Below are positions 36,119-47,960 of a stretch of 64,000 nucleotides of DNA, one piece after another. Both the position numbers and the translations under genes were made by a program. The number at the start of each line of letters is the position of its first letter. The first letter of the stretch is position 1. The DNA comes from Bolinopsis microptera. Lineage: Eukaryota; Ctenophora; Tentaculata; Lobata; Bolinopsidae. Where the stretch lies: assembly GCF_026151205.1 (NCBI RefSeq), contig NC_087084.1, forward strand, positions 2,451,345 through 2,515,344. The letters are read 5' to 3'. The notes under the pieces were generated by a model that ran no database searches, was not told where the DNA came from, and saw only the letters and a program-made list of their open reading frames with translations.

Positions 36119-36328
36119 CGCCACATGTACAACGTCACCACGTGCAACGTCACCACGTGCAACGTCACCACGTGCAACGTCACCACGTGCAACGTCACCA
36201 CGTGCAACGTCACCACGTGCAACGTCACCACGTGCAACGTCACCACGTGCAACGTCACCACGTGCAACGTCACCACGTGCAACGTCATCAAGTGCAACGT
36301 CACCACGTGCAACGTCACCACGTACTAT
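36119..36328. repeat. 15-bp minisatellite carrying a CACGTG E-box in each unit
   Basis: About thirteen units of caacgtcaccacgtg, one with 'catcaagtg' changes. It lies 0.35-0.55 kb beyond the probable stop codon of the follistatin-like gene. All three frames on each strand stay open simply because of the unit length. Confidence 0.95.
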
Positions 36329-36670
36329 TCTCAAAACATCATCTAAAAACTAAGTTTTACACACACATGTGATATCAGTCATTTGTTTCTCATAGCTATA
36401 ATAAGCTATGATATTGGTAATCAGTCTGCAGTAGCAGCTTTCTTCGCAGGTCCTATAATTCTCGTGTTACGCTGCCTTTTTATCTTGAGCCATTTATTAC
36501 AGTTATCTGGAGGTCTTCTCGGAGTTAGAGAGTCCGGATTTTTGTTTGCTCCGGACATCGTCAACAAGAAATGGTAACCGGATCTGCTCATTCCGGACTA
36601 AAAGCTACGCTAGCCCTGTGTATTCTTCTTCTTCTGTCATCTGGTGGAAATGGAACTGTGAGATCGAGTC

Positions 36671-39600
36671 TCAATCATTGAGCAACCTCAAATTATACAA
36701 CCTACAGGCTGCTGGTAATTATCGGGAGGTTAAGTGGTTCGTAACTTTTAATTATAAAACAACAATTTTATCGAATAATTACCGTAAGCATTGCAAAATC
36801 CGTCGCTGACTTTCCTAATGTAACCTCGAGTCATGCAGTTCTCAGCATCCAAATGGCATTGATTATAGTAAGTTTTACCATCGTCAGCGCACACTTCTCT
36901 CTGCTTTGCTGGACAGTCACTGTAATTAAATAAGTTAACACAAGCGTAACATAACTGTAACACAAGTGTAACACAGAATGTGGACGTGAAGTGTAACACA
37001 AGATATTGACGTGACATGTAACACAAGAGATGGAAGTGAAGTGTAACACAAGATATGGACGTGAAGTGTAACACAAGATTTGGACGTGAAGTGTAACACA
37101 AGAAATAGAAGACAAGATATGGACGTGAAGTGTAACACAAGATATGGACGTGAAGTGTAACACAAGAGATGGACGTGACATGTAACACAAGAACTAGAAG
37201 ACATGATATGGAAGTGAAGTGCAACACAAGATATGGACGTGAAGTGTAACACAAGATTTGGACGTGAAGTGTAACACAAGAGATGGACGTGGCATGTAAC
37301 ACAAAAACTAGAAGACAAGATTAGGACGTGAAGTGTAACACAAGATTTGGACGTGAAGTGTAACACAAGATTTGGACGTGAAGTGTAACACAAGATATGG
37401 ACGTGACATGTAACACAAGAACTAGTGTAACACAAGATAATAATATCTGGACGTTACCTGTTACAGACACAGGAGGGTCCCCTCTGGATTGTAACTTTGC
37501 ACACTTGCCCCCAGGGACACCGCACATGACTGCACGCGTTCTCTGTAAAGGTTAAAGTTGTCTAGTGATGCACAATTACTTGGTATTATGGCTTGCAAAA
37601 TATGCAAAATCATCTTGCAAGCCATAAAATCATCTTGCAGCAAGATTATTGCTAAGTAATACCAAACCACGTGACTGGTTAATCAGCAGACAGATTCGGT
37701 AAAAGCTGTGGTCCCTTTGACGCAATCATGATGCTGGCACACCAATGTGAGTCACTGCCAAGAATAAATCATATCCGATATAATTAAATACGATTCGACG
37801 ACATTTATTTAACTACTTGATAAGTTTACAGAGCCAGCATTTCTGTCGTGTTAAATTGTTAAAAGATATTGAGACTGTAATTTTCGCTTACCTTGACAAG
37901 GTCCGTAGTGCACGAATTTAATTTTAAAATCGCCAGATCTCTTGCAGGCAGCCTTGGTTACCTCGCAGAAATGCGAGTGTCTGTAGGTGTTTCCGTCGGA
38001 AGCACACACGTGCTGTGCCCCAAAGTATGAACAGTCCATGTCACATATCATTTCGGGATACATCCTGAAGAGGTCGGAATGTTGGGGGGTTTGTTTGTAT
38101 ATCTCGTTATAGGGCTGAGATCTCTGTATAAAAGTATAGGGCCGAGCGTGAGTTTTTAACATTGTAGTGGTCAGTAGGAAGCGTCACTGTCAAGAGCCGT
38201 TATGCTCCCTTATACTGAACATTACAATGGAGCTTTCATTTAAAAATATCTAAATTTGTTGAAGCAACGCACAATAAGATTTTTGGCTTGTAATGAACTT
38301 TGAGGGTTGTTATTCATCAATAAGTGGCAGAAAATATGGTTTACACAACGAAGGAGTTATCATGTTACCAATTTCTAAATTTTGTGAGAGTCTTAACTTT
38401 TGTACTCCTGTTTAAAGAACGTTAATAGCTCATGCTATGACTACTGCCTGTTACTTCAAAATATTCAAAAGTCACGAAAGATGAAATTCGCTTTCTGCAA
38501 TTCTTCAGAATACTGTAACGGAGTAATGCCACTTTAAAAAGACTGCCGCAAGCATTGCGACAGATCACCGCTAGGCCTAGTAAACTCTGTCAAATTAGAA
38601 AACCTCAGTAATCCGCTAGAAATGTAATATTCGTTGGAGGGTTGGTATTCAGGAGCCTTTCATGAGTCATCATTCAAGCAAAGTCTGACCTTCTATTCAG
38701 AACTTTCTCATTTGCGCACCCAATTTGTCATCAATTTCAGGATACCAATGATTTATGGGCTGACTTTAGATCGCCAAGTTTAGTACGAGGGTTATAGAGG
38801 TGGTAAGTTAAATATTTGCCAAATCTTAGGACGCTTTGAATCCACAGTATTTATGTTGCAATGATCTGGAAACTAACTTTTCAGGGAATTTAAAGTTAAT
38901 AGAACGGAATTGCGATTAAGTGAATTCTTACAGTAACAAATTTCACGAGAGTAGACGTTTTCAAGGATTTATTGGCAAATTGGCTCTGTTAATTTTGGCC
39001 ACCCTCTCTTCAAGTATTTGACTTGAGTAACATTGTTGAATAAATTAATCGTCTTAATGATATTTACTAGACAAATTGATAGATTTTAGAAATTCTAGCC
39101 TATCACCAACTTAGATTTATAAATTGAAAATTTCGCTAAATCGGACTTCCATTAAATTGGAGTATGATTTTTTGATACTGAACGATCGTCGATTAATAAT
39201 TTTATTCATGGTTCAGTAAAATTTCGTAATAGTGGATAAGTAGCCCGGAAAATAACCTGTGATTTTCTATTTGGATGGCAGCCATATTCAAAGTTCATAA
39301 TAAAAATATTTAGTGATAATTAACTCACGAGTAAGATTAGAATTGTTGTCAGTGAGTGAAAGAAGTATTTTTTCGCGTCTAAAAATAGAATTTGTTTTTA
39401 TATTTCTGCAACAGCTTATTTTGGTTCACGTTCAATCATTTTAAATAAAATTGGTCGGGCCGGAGTGGTACGATTAATGATGAATTTTCGACAAAAATAT
39501 GTGGCCGGATTATTTCTTATTCTATTCTGCTTTGGTGGCTAATATTTACATCTTCACCTATCTAAAATTCAAATTAACTATGCCTAGTTTGGTCTTTTGA

Positions 39601-40524
39601 GATCCGTCAAACGAAAATATATTCCTAGAAATTGTAAAAATTAATTAATAATTAGTTGACTCACGGTATGTTGGATGGACATTCCCCTCTTGAAGCTACC
39701 GTGATTTCTTTGGACAGGTGGCAATTACGCATTTTCAACAGGCACTTGTTTAAATAAGTTTCTCCATCACTCCCGCATACCGGGCTTTTCCTGTGATAAT
39801 TGCTCTTTAATTAACTTAATCAAATTTTAATTAGGTAATTAATGCAATGATTAAAGTCTTAACAGGATACGTGTTTAATTGGAGATATGGGAAAGGTGTG
39901 CTGGGAGAGCAGAGGTAATAACAAAGAGCATGTCTTTAAACATTGCACGCAATGGTACTTGTAGTTCTGAACCAAAATAAGCTTTAAAAACTTAGAAGCG
40001 ATTGTCATAAGACGTTCCTTTAACTAACTTAAGTTATTCTAACTTATTTAAGTTATTCTAACTTATTTAAATTGTTCTAACTTATTTAAGTTATTCTAAC
40101 TTATTCAAGTTATTCTGACTTACTTAGTAGGACACGATCTGGGACAGCTGGGGAGACAGGTGACAACATTGTTTTTATAAAAGCACGTGTCTGAGTAGGC
40201 GCATGCTCTTGAACACCACCCTGAAAAAAGTTTATTACTTAATCAAGGAAATATGAATTGATTAGCAAAGGAATTCGTTGATTACCCCATAAAGTATTCA
40301 ACTATAAGCATTTAAATAATAAGGTAAATGAGACAACAATTTACGTACAAGCTCATAAATATGGCTACTGATTAGCTGCAGGTCACAATTATAAAGTAAT
40401 AATATAACTGTCACTCACTATGTGCGAAGTAGTTTTGGTTGATATTATCGATGACAGGCTGGCTTTTAGTGGTAACCAGAAGGGACAGGGTCACTAGCAG
40501 AGAGTTCATGTGTCCGGTAAACAT
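36671..40524 (-). CDS. Follistatin-like secreted protein (FOLN and Kazal modules)
   Basis: Exons in order of transcription: 40524-40419, 40220-40124, 39790-39665, 38064-37892, 37542-37458, 36919-36783, and a probable last exon 36708-36671. Phases agree throughout, giving about 253 residues. The first exon is a signal peptide ('NSLLVTLSLLVTT'). Next come a follistatin-N-like module ('WCSRACAYSDTC'), a Kazal domain ('SPVCGSDGETYLNKC'), a second Kazal domain ('HVCASDGNTYRHSHFC'), a second FOLN module ('ACSHVRCPWGQVC') and a third Kazal domain ('EVCADDGKTYYNQC'). Three Kazal-containing modules in a small secreted protein match follistatin, which binds and blocks activin/BMP-type TGF-beta ligands. 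The usual vertebrate N-terminal domain before FS1 is not seen, and the second module lacks a clear FOLN part. Alternative: a multi-Kazal protease inhibitor. The last exon is the least certain part. Confidence 0.82.
36945..37450 (-). repeat. 25-bp tandem array filling the last-but-one intron of the follistatin-like gene
   Basis: About 20 units of cttgtgttacacttcacgtc plus 'catat' (minus strand) run from immediately after the 37458 donor, which itself reads ctgtaacag|gtaacgtccagatat, to about 25 bases before the 36919 acceptor. The unit resembles the donor-proximal sequence (gttacA..cgtccagatat). Confidence 0.9.
40018..40124 (-). repeat. 20-bp tandem array starting at a splice donor
   Basis: On the minus strand the donor gtaagtcagaataactt is followed directly by about five units of (g)aataagttagaataactta. 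It is in the intron after the first FOLN exon of the follistatin-like gene. Confidence 0.9.
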
Positions 40525-40573
40525 AGTCTTATCTAGCTGGGGGTAATAAATACGTGGTTAAAAGTGGTTATAA

Positions 40574-40850
40574 CCCCCCAGTTCCATAGCGGATATTATG
40601 CCAAATTATTAGACGGAGATCGTCATATCATCGTCTACTGATATTTCTCCGGAGTTTGCAGTTCCATAACCGGAGACCATCTACGGCAATTTTGTTGATT
40701 CTGTATGAATTAATCTCCGTTAAATTCCCGGAGAGCTTCATCTCCGTCTAAAACAGTAGACGGAGCCGGAGATTCATCTCCGGAGATGATCTACGGGAAA
40801 TGGATCTCCGTCTAATAATTTGGCATAATATCCGCTATGGAACTGGGGGG
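40574..40850. mobile_element. 277-bp PIF/Harbinger-like MITE
   Basis: Terminal inverted repeats of about 48 bp start CCCCCCAGTTCCATAGCGG and are essentially perfect. The 3-bp direct repeat TAA flanks both ends (40571-40573 and 40851-40853). The interior holds many ccggagat / atctccgg motifs, themselves inverted. TWA-type 3-bp target duplication fits PIF/Harbinger. It lies 47 bp upstream of the follistatin-like start codon, so it sits in that gene's likely 5' UTR or promoter. Confidence 0.85.
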
Positions 40851-41637
40851 TAACAGCTACTATTATAAGGTAGAGGTTGAGATTATTTTATTGAAGACGA
40901 TCAAAAAATGTAAATATTACAATTTAGAATGAAAATCTGAGGCGGCACTGATAATATAAATGACTATAATATGATACAATACTTTACATATGATCGTGAT
41001 TTTGGTTCATAAGATTGTAAAGAAAGAAAAAGAAATACCTATGCCAAGTCGAATATTGTGTCGGGTAGATATGCAGTTATTTTTGTATGAAAATATCTGT
41101 AGAGAGATTGCATATAAAGATACGGTGATATGGAGGAGTTGGCAGACGTTGCTAGTGACGAAAAATGTGTCAATAAAACCGATGAGTGCTACAACAATCT
41201 AGATTCGGTTTAGAGCTTGGTGTTATGAACTATAATTCCTAGCCCACTAACCCTCCTTTATTGACGTATCATTGTTACGAATCAGAATTAAGCTGCAAAT
41301 TTAAGGTTTGACAGTTATCGCTTACTATCCTGTAGGGCTCTAATCGTAGATAGTATAATGTTGAGCTTTTAAAAAATCATAGGGATGATCGGTAGGAGCC
41401 GGATTGGTGGAACTGGACAAGGATATACGTCATTAATGTGACACAGTATACCCGGCTTAGTCGACTACTGGGGGGTTGATCTGGTCGGTGACAGATTATT
41501 CTCAGCTACTTAGACTTTATCAGCAAGTGTAACGACGCCGAGATACTCTCCTAAAGTGGGGGAGAAGTGAGCACATTTACTTAATTAAATAAGAAACATT
41601 TAACTTTATACTATACCGGTTCATCGATATGACGCTA

Positions 41638-41930
41638 GAATATAAAAATAGTCCGAGACTAAATCAGTCAGAAACCGTCCTTCTTTGCGGCCGGTAGCCG
41701 TTCTAAACAACGCAAGGAACCAAAACTCAAAAATGGAAACATCGCCCAACTTCAACTCGAAGCCGGGTCGCGAGGTGGTGCGAACTCATCACAAATCAGC
41801 ATCACAAGGTCCGTGTACTAATGCCCAGGCCGGGTCCCCCAGGACCAGCTACTTCCCCGGAAGGTTCGATACGGTCGGTAAATGTGAGCCGGACAACTGT
41901 ACACTACACTCCTCATACAGCCCTGTTTAG
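41638..41930 (+). promoter_or_regulatory. TATA-type promoter candidate with a 65-codon ORF
   Basis: 'agaatataaaaatag' around 41640 is followed some 25-30 bp later by 'aaatcagtcag'. The first ATG (41733) opens a 65-codon frame, Ser/Pro/Asn-rich and higher in GC than its surroundings, with a donor-like gtcg|gtaaat at about 41880. It may be a first exon; the product is unknown. Confidence 0.3.
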
Positions 41931-42388
41931 AGTCTTTATCGGTCCGGAGCTCACAGAAACAAAACTCTATATAAATACACTGTATATCCTTTTCAAAGCT
42001 CGCTGTCCCTCGCACACAAAGCTGCGTCCTAGCTCCCACAGACCACTACGTGAAACAGAAATCAAGCTTAAAAACGGCGGAGGAGGTAACAGGGCGGTGA
42101 GCGGCGCGGTACGCTGTAAACATCTGTTTCTAGAGACAAGGGGGAGGCAATCAAAGAGAGGAGAGGAGAGCGCCAGGGTACCCGATCAAAGGTTACCTCA
42201 CTTATCTTTGAGCTGCTTTGTAGGGGGACTGTTTGTTAAAATTAGCTGCTAAAAAACCGTCCACCCGCTGTGAGATCAAAGCAGATGGGCCCGTGGCGAG
42301 ACCACCGTTCTAAATAAAAGTGTACGTTAATTACACCACCATATGACGCCCCCGACGCTCGTGGACGAGTAACCAACCCGGGACAAGA

Positions 42389-42500
42389 ACGGTAACACGT
42401 GCTACAACACCAACCAATGAAGTGTTGTTAAGGTAACAGCGGTACTAACACGTGCTACAACACCAACCAATGAAGTGGTATTAAGGTAACAGCGGTACTC
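42389..42500 (+). promoter_or_regulatory. Tandem duplication with CACGTG and CCAAT boxes
   Basis: Two copies of a roughly 57-bp unit, each with 'taacacgtgctacaacacca' directly followed by 'accaatgaagtg' and then 'aaggtaacagcggtact'. The pairing of an E-box and a CCAAT box is promoter- or enhancer-like. Confidence 0.55.
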
Positions 42501-45180
42501 ATCCTACTCACAAAGTACCTTATAAACACCAGCGCCCAACAAGCCGGCACTGTGCAGCACTTCTCCTCTCAGGTCATGTGACCACCCAACTGCTTGTAGC
42601 TGTAGGTATATATAGCTATGCGTGGTATTTGGCACCACATAAGGTAAAGGTAACTGAAGAAAGATGTGCTGCAGGGCAACCTCCAAAGTGTCTTCTCTCG
42701 CTCGGGCTATAATGGGTTGGTAAGTACTCAAGTAGGCTACCTGTGATATACAGTACACTTCCAACGTGCAACCCTGTAAACTATGCCAGACAGGAAATTG
42801 GTTGGTTGTTCAAGCACGTGACCGTTTTAGGTACCAGCACGTGGTACCAACATATGATGTGTTTTTGAAGGAGCACGTACAATTTGGTGTTCACTTGGTG
42901 GAACACGTGGAGTTAGACAGACAGTAGGGCTCTGGCAGGAATTTGAAAGTATGATAAGATGTCCAGTAAGATGTCCAGTCTGGTGTGCCCAGCCTTTAGA
43001 CCTTGTTGATATGGATATCAGTTGGAGCTTTAACAACTGACTGCAACATACGTTTAGAATAAGAGAACCTTCTCGCACAGGTTTAGAAGAAATTTCGGTG
43101 TAGTCACACCTTGCGAGATATTAGAATATGGACTGCAGTCTTCAACAAGGGCAACAACATGGGCGTTTTATACTGTAATGTAGAAAATTGGAACGGAGTT
43201 GTAACACAGCAAAGAGGAGAAATTATTCAACGGTAACTGATCGGAGGTTGGAGGTGCAGAGTCTCTTATACTGTCTTTTCCAACACCTGGCTATGACATG
43301 GAAAACCCGGATGTTTGGTTGAAAGCGGGGGAGGTGCAGCGGGGGAGGTTCAGCCTATCTGGTCCATGATCCCAATTACCCACCCAGCCCCACCCAGCCC
43401 CACCCAAACCCCCAAATAATGGCATGCCAGTTACCTGACGAGTATGAAATTTTTTGGAACCCGCTTTATGAATACTATGTCCGGATGAAAGTCCTGGCCC
43501 AAATTTTACTCCATTTACCATGCTCTGCTATCTGGTCACTTGGTGAAAGGACCCACCCCCTCCCCCCCCCCCCTGGTTGAAGTGGAATACTACATTTGTT
43601 TAAAATATAGATCGTTGATTACTTTTATAAAATGTACAGCTCAGCTGTTATTATTATAAAAGTATTTAATAGAATCTCAGATTTAGGACACGTCACAGAT
43701 GTAGATGATTATTAATGGAAATTTAAAAATTGACGGTTTCGTTCCAATTGATTAAATTTCTCTTCGATCTGAAAAATCGTCCCTTTGAATAACATGGATA
43801 TGCTTTTAATAGAGTTATAGCACGTAAAACTGAGAGTTATGGACAGAAAATCCTATGTCCTAAATTATTGGAGCAGCAGATGGTGCTAGATATATAAATA
43901 TTTCAGCTAATAATAGTTTTATAACAGACGCTATTAAAGCTAATAATACTTTCACAACAGAGGAGACTGTCGGCTGCTCTTTTTGATCATATCACTTTAA
44001 AGACCAAGTCGGTGCTGCTTGTTCTAATAACAAATAAAAAGCAATCTCTGCTTTGTTTGCAAAGGATGAAAGTATTTCAAAGTGCATAGTAAGATGATAT
44101 ATTGGAATAAGTGATGAATTTTAATGCATCTTAGCAAGTCATCTAAACGATCTGGAGACAGCTGTTGAGTCTACATCTTTATAGCTGGATAAATTTCAAA
44201 GGTGGGAAAGTCCATCAAAACTTATTTCTAGAATTCTTTGCCTTTGAAATTTCTCGACGGTAGTTGTTTATCATGAAAAGCTCCGATGAGAATGAAACAT
44301 TGCTTCTGATAAATGTTCAATCAGTGATCAAGAACAAAAATAGCACATTTGAAAATTAATAAAAACGAATTTAGAAATTGTTGGGGTCAAGAAAAGTCTA
44401 GAATCGGTGTTTAATCAATTTAATCAGAAGCTCTTGAAATTTTATTACAATCGTGGTCTAATTCTTAAATATAGAACCAGCCTTTTTGCTTCTGAAGTAG
44501 AATTGTGAAAACCTTAAATCATACTGACTACCGAGTCACCGACATAGGGGGTTTCCCTCAAAATTGAACTGAACTATAAGATTATCAGCTGAGAATAATA
44601 AGTTAGTATGTAATATATATGTAAGAATATTTTTAAGTTTTATTCAGGACGATAACTACTGGAACACCCAGAATCAAAGAAAAACGCCAATTTTTCTTTG
44701 CTTAAAGTCGGATTTAAAATTTTACTCTCTAGTTCCCACTCCCCAGGCTCGATTAATTTTTATGCATATTTCAAGCTAAAGATAGATTGTTTTTCAACAA
44801 AAGAGTTTTGTTCCAAGAAGCAAGTATTCATAATACTCAGTGACCACGACTTAATTAAAAATACAATAATTATACGTAAAAAGTTTCCAAAATGGCAAAA
44901 ATAGAGCATCTTTACTTCTAATTTCCTTAGAACTAGAACAATTGTAACTTAATCCTGGGCTACAACATATAACAATAGGTGGTTTTAAATTCTCCTGGGG
45001 ATATATAATATATAATCGACCAAAAAAGACTGATCGCAAAATTAATCCTATGATGATGAAAATCTAATTAGCACTGGCTACAATGAGAATTTTTGGTAAC
45101 AATTAAGAATTAACAATAACATTAGATTAAAATTATCTGACAAGGAAATAATTCGCCGAGCACACGAGGACATCTCTGTG
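42501..45180. other. Mostly non-coding; GC-richer start, then AT-rich
   Basis: 42500-43080 is GC-richer with several CACGTG sites (near 42818, 42839 and 42905) and a minus-strand open frame (42764-42504) of mixed composition that I cannot support as a gene. 43370-43410 repeats 'cacccagcccc'. From 43600 on it is AT-rich with no supported feature. Confidence 0.4.
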
Positions 45181-45233
45181 TTTTCACCCACCGCAAACAC
45201 GTCCACTACACGGACAACCCGGGTCCTCCAGCA

Positions 45234-45310
45234 GTCACGTGACCAGAATACAGCTCTCTTATTGGTTAATTTTAGTCACGTGACCCGAATACAGCTCTCC
45301 CATTGGTCCT
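45234..45310 (+). promoter_or_regulatory. Second tandem E-box/CCAAT duplication
   Basis: Two 41-bp copies begin at 45234 and 45275: gtcacgtgacc..gaatacagctctc..attggt. Each has the GTCACGTGAC palindrome (USF/TFEB-type site) and an inverted CCAAT box. It lies 75-150 bp upstream of small candidate ORFs, consistent with a core promoter. Confidence 0.6.
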
Positions 45311-45384
45311 GATGGACAGCCCGGCTGACACTACGACAAGAGTATCACTTATCAGAGTTATCAGAGCAATCTTTATCAATTAGA

Positions 45385-46170
45385 ATGAACGATTTTAAAA
45401 AGTGTCAACATACAGATTGCTGCATGGAGTTTCTACGGAAAATTTCGTGCTATGATAAGGAATTTGTCGAACTCGCTGCTTTTATATCCTCTCATTCATT
45501 CCACCCCCACGGCAAAAATTATGATCACGTGATAAAATGAACATCGAATTTGAGCAACTAATGGAGGTCGGCAAACGAAAAGCTTCCGCCTCTAAAACTC
45601 AGGACAAACCGGTATAGTGTCCCGGAACACCTCAAGTATCCTTCAGTTTGTAGTAGTACTACACAGCTTCCTGGATCAACAATAGAGGTTGTGGGGGGCA
45701 AGTGTGTCGTGGCACTGCTCCCTGGACGTCCCTCCAAAGCATTTTTGCCGAATTGCTAACGGAAACTAACACGTTACTGGAATATCAGAGTAAAGAAGAT
45801 GCCGCTTTAGGAGCTGACCTATATTGTGACGTCACAAGGAGGGATAAGCGCGTCAACCGAGGAAAGAAGACTGATCTGGAAAATATTTATAACAGGTTCG
45901 TATGCATCGGCCCACTTGTTTACACTTTTTCAATTGAATTTAATTTAACAGTCCATATTCTCGGATATATCCTACGCTTTAAAACATGTATTTACAAGTT
46001 TTCTGTTCCCCTGTTGTTCCGTGACTCAGGTGGCCCGAAACGGTCAAATATTTGAGGCGGATGACTGTGCTGTGTGGGGGAACACAGCTTTAAACTGTGT
46101 GGCAATTGTGGGAGAGTGGGGGAAGTGCGAAGCAGGCCAGTGCGCGGCGACTGGTGCCGGCTTTTGATGC
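45385..46170 (+). CDS. Candidate small-protein locus, structure unresolved
   Basis: Several pieces look coding but do not join into one certain model. ATG 45385 opens a 51-codon ORF ending at 45540. ATG 45537 overlaps its stop and opens a short basic peptide with 'VGKRKASASKTQDKP' before a donor-like ccg|gtatag. An acceptor-bounded frame, 45669-45896, is Glu/Asp/Lys-rich ('ETNTLLEYQSKEDAALGADL') and ends at a weak donor ag|gttcgt. After an acceptor gtgactcag (46030), one frame reads cysteine-rich 'FEADDCAVWGNTALNC' to a stop near 46168; the phase-matched frame stops sooner. The upstream paired E-box/CCAAT boxes support transcription. Family not recognised. Confidence 0.3.
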
Positions 46171-46179
46171 TCTCACCAT

Positions 46180-47960
46180 CTGTTCGAAATAGCCATCACA
46201 CGCACGACCACCGAGCCGATATTATTATTATTATACGCGTTTAATTCTGTTTTTCCGGGATTAGGTTGGATGTGAGGGTGTTGGAGCTGTGAATGACAGG
46301 AATGCAATTAGCAGATTCCAGTCATTTCACCCGAGCGTCCAATTAGTAGTACTGTTAATACCTGGATATAACCGTGACGTGACTATATGTTAAGTGCTAA
46401 ATTGCAGCTGGGAAGTTTGCGGAGTACTGAGTAGTTATAAAAGTACAATAAAGTAAGAAGCAAGTTGACTACAGCTGACTACAGCAAATTGACTACAGGC
46501 AGTGAGCAACTCTGAAACCCGGTTAATGCACAGAAACAAGCGCATCTTTTTTGCATTCTTCTTAAACAATTGTCACGGGTACAGAAAATTGATTGTGAAA
46601 TATTAGTCTCCCGTATATATAATAATATATATATATAATATCCTGTAATATAATATATAATACAAAAGATTGAGCGGTATACAAATTAACTAATTCAAGT
46701 TTACAACTCAACTAGGTTTCCACGGAAATGTTTATCAAGGATTAATCTTTTCAAGAAAACATAAGATCAGGGCAAGAAAATCACTGAAATGAATATTAAA
46801 AACAATGCAAAATGAATAAATATTAATTTAGAAAAAAAAAGAACAAAGTCCACATCGAGCTTGCAATAAGCAACAAAACCATTGTAACAAAATCGAAACA
46901 AAAGCCACAGTACAATTAGGTTTACAACTTACAAGGTACCAATTAGGTTTACAGGGTTCGCAGTTATACGTATGACGATATAAACGACAGGGAGGATCAA
47001 AGGCGTGTTTTACCGTTGATAATGTACGCGTGTATAACTTTGGCAGGAGCTTCCGTCCGCAAGTTAACCACTAATCCCACAACCATAACGACTCCCGACC
47101 CCAACAAGCTATCCCGACCCCATACCAACAGGCTATACTCATTCTCCCCTACACGCTTTCCATGGAAGAAGCTGCTCCACGGTAGCATATCAGACCGTGC
47201 AAGTCCGGGTGAAAATTTTTTTAATATTAGATGGTAGTTATGTCCTAGTTAAGTAAACTTGAAATCAAAGTACTTTAATTGATTCGTTTGTGTTACGGTA
47301 ACCTGTAATATAACTGTATTGTCTCATAACACTATTATAAAATCATTCGAATTTCGTCTTCAGAGCTTTTTAAAGAGATTCGATTACTGGCTACGTTATT
47401 TATTTCGCAATTTAAACAACTCTCATTTCCTTCACAACAATTAGTTATCTAAAAATTCCTTCATCGCGGACCATATAATAAAGCCAGAAATTCTGCAAAA
47501 CAGGACCGATAAAATTAAACAAAACACACATAAAGCTGTTTGCTAAAATCTGGTACAAACCAATTGCAAAATGTGAATCTGATATAGCCTAAGAAAGTTA
47601 GTCCCGTACTCATTCCACGACTGCTGTCACCTAGCGGAAAACACCAACTGTCTGCTCCGGGAGACGAAGGTGTGAACGCTAAATGGAAAATGTGTTTTTT
47701 CTTATTGCTTTTATATGCAACGATCTGGGGGTAAATCGTCGGATTCTGTTCAAATTTAATCGGGCTAGTGTTTCTCGATAATTTATTTCGATGTTCCAAA
47801 TTATAATTTTTTTTTCGAGTTTTCAATTTACCATGTCAAACGGCTGTATTTTGAGTAGTAAAAACCTTTAAAGTAGCCTTCTTTTATTAATAAAATATTC
47901 AATTAGTGGCGGTGAAATTTTTTCCATAGAACCCATGAAAGAGTCTTAAAAAAGACAAAT
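46180..47960. other. Intergenic, no supported gene
   Basis: AT-rich; (TA)n-rich stretch at 46612-46660. A block 'acaattaggtttacaactta' near 46911 is partly repeated at 46935 ('accaattaggtttacag'). Confidence 0.5.

Noticed and set aside
36114-36328. CRISPR-like array
   Set aside because: Units are contiguous with no unique spacers, and the sequence is eukaryotic.
35986-36372. Open frames of His-Val-Gln-Arg or Val-Thr-Leu-His repeats
   Set aside because: All frames are open because the 15-bp unit lacks stops; no flanking coding sequence.
36748-37435. Long minus-strand frames rich in 'SISCVTLHV'
   Set aside because: Translation of the 25-bp intronic array between two follistatin-like exons. 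Only the distal part with the Kazal domain is exonic.
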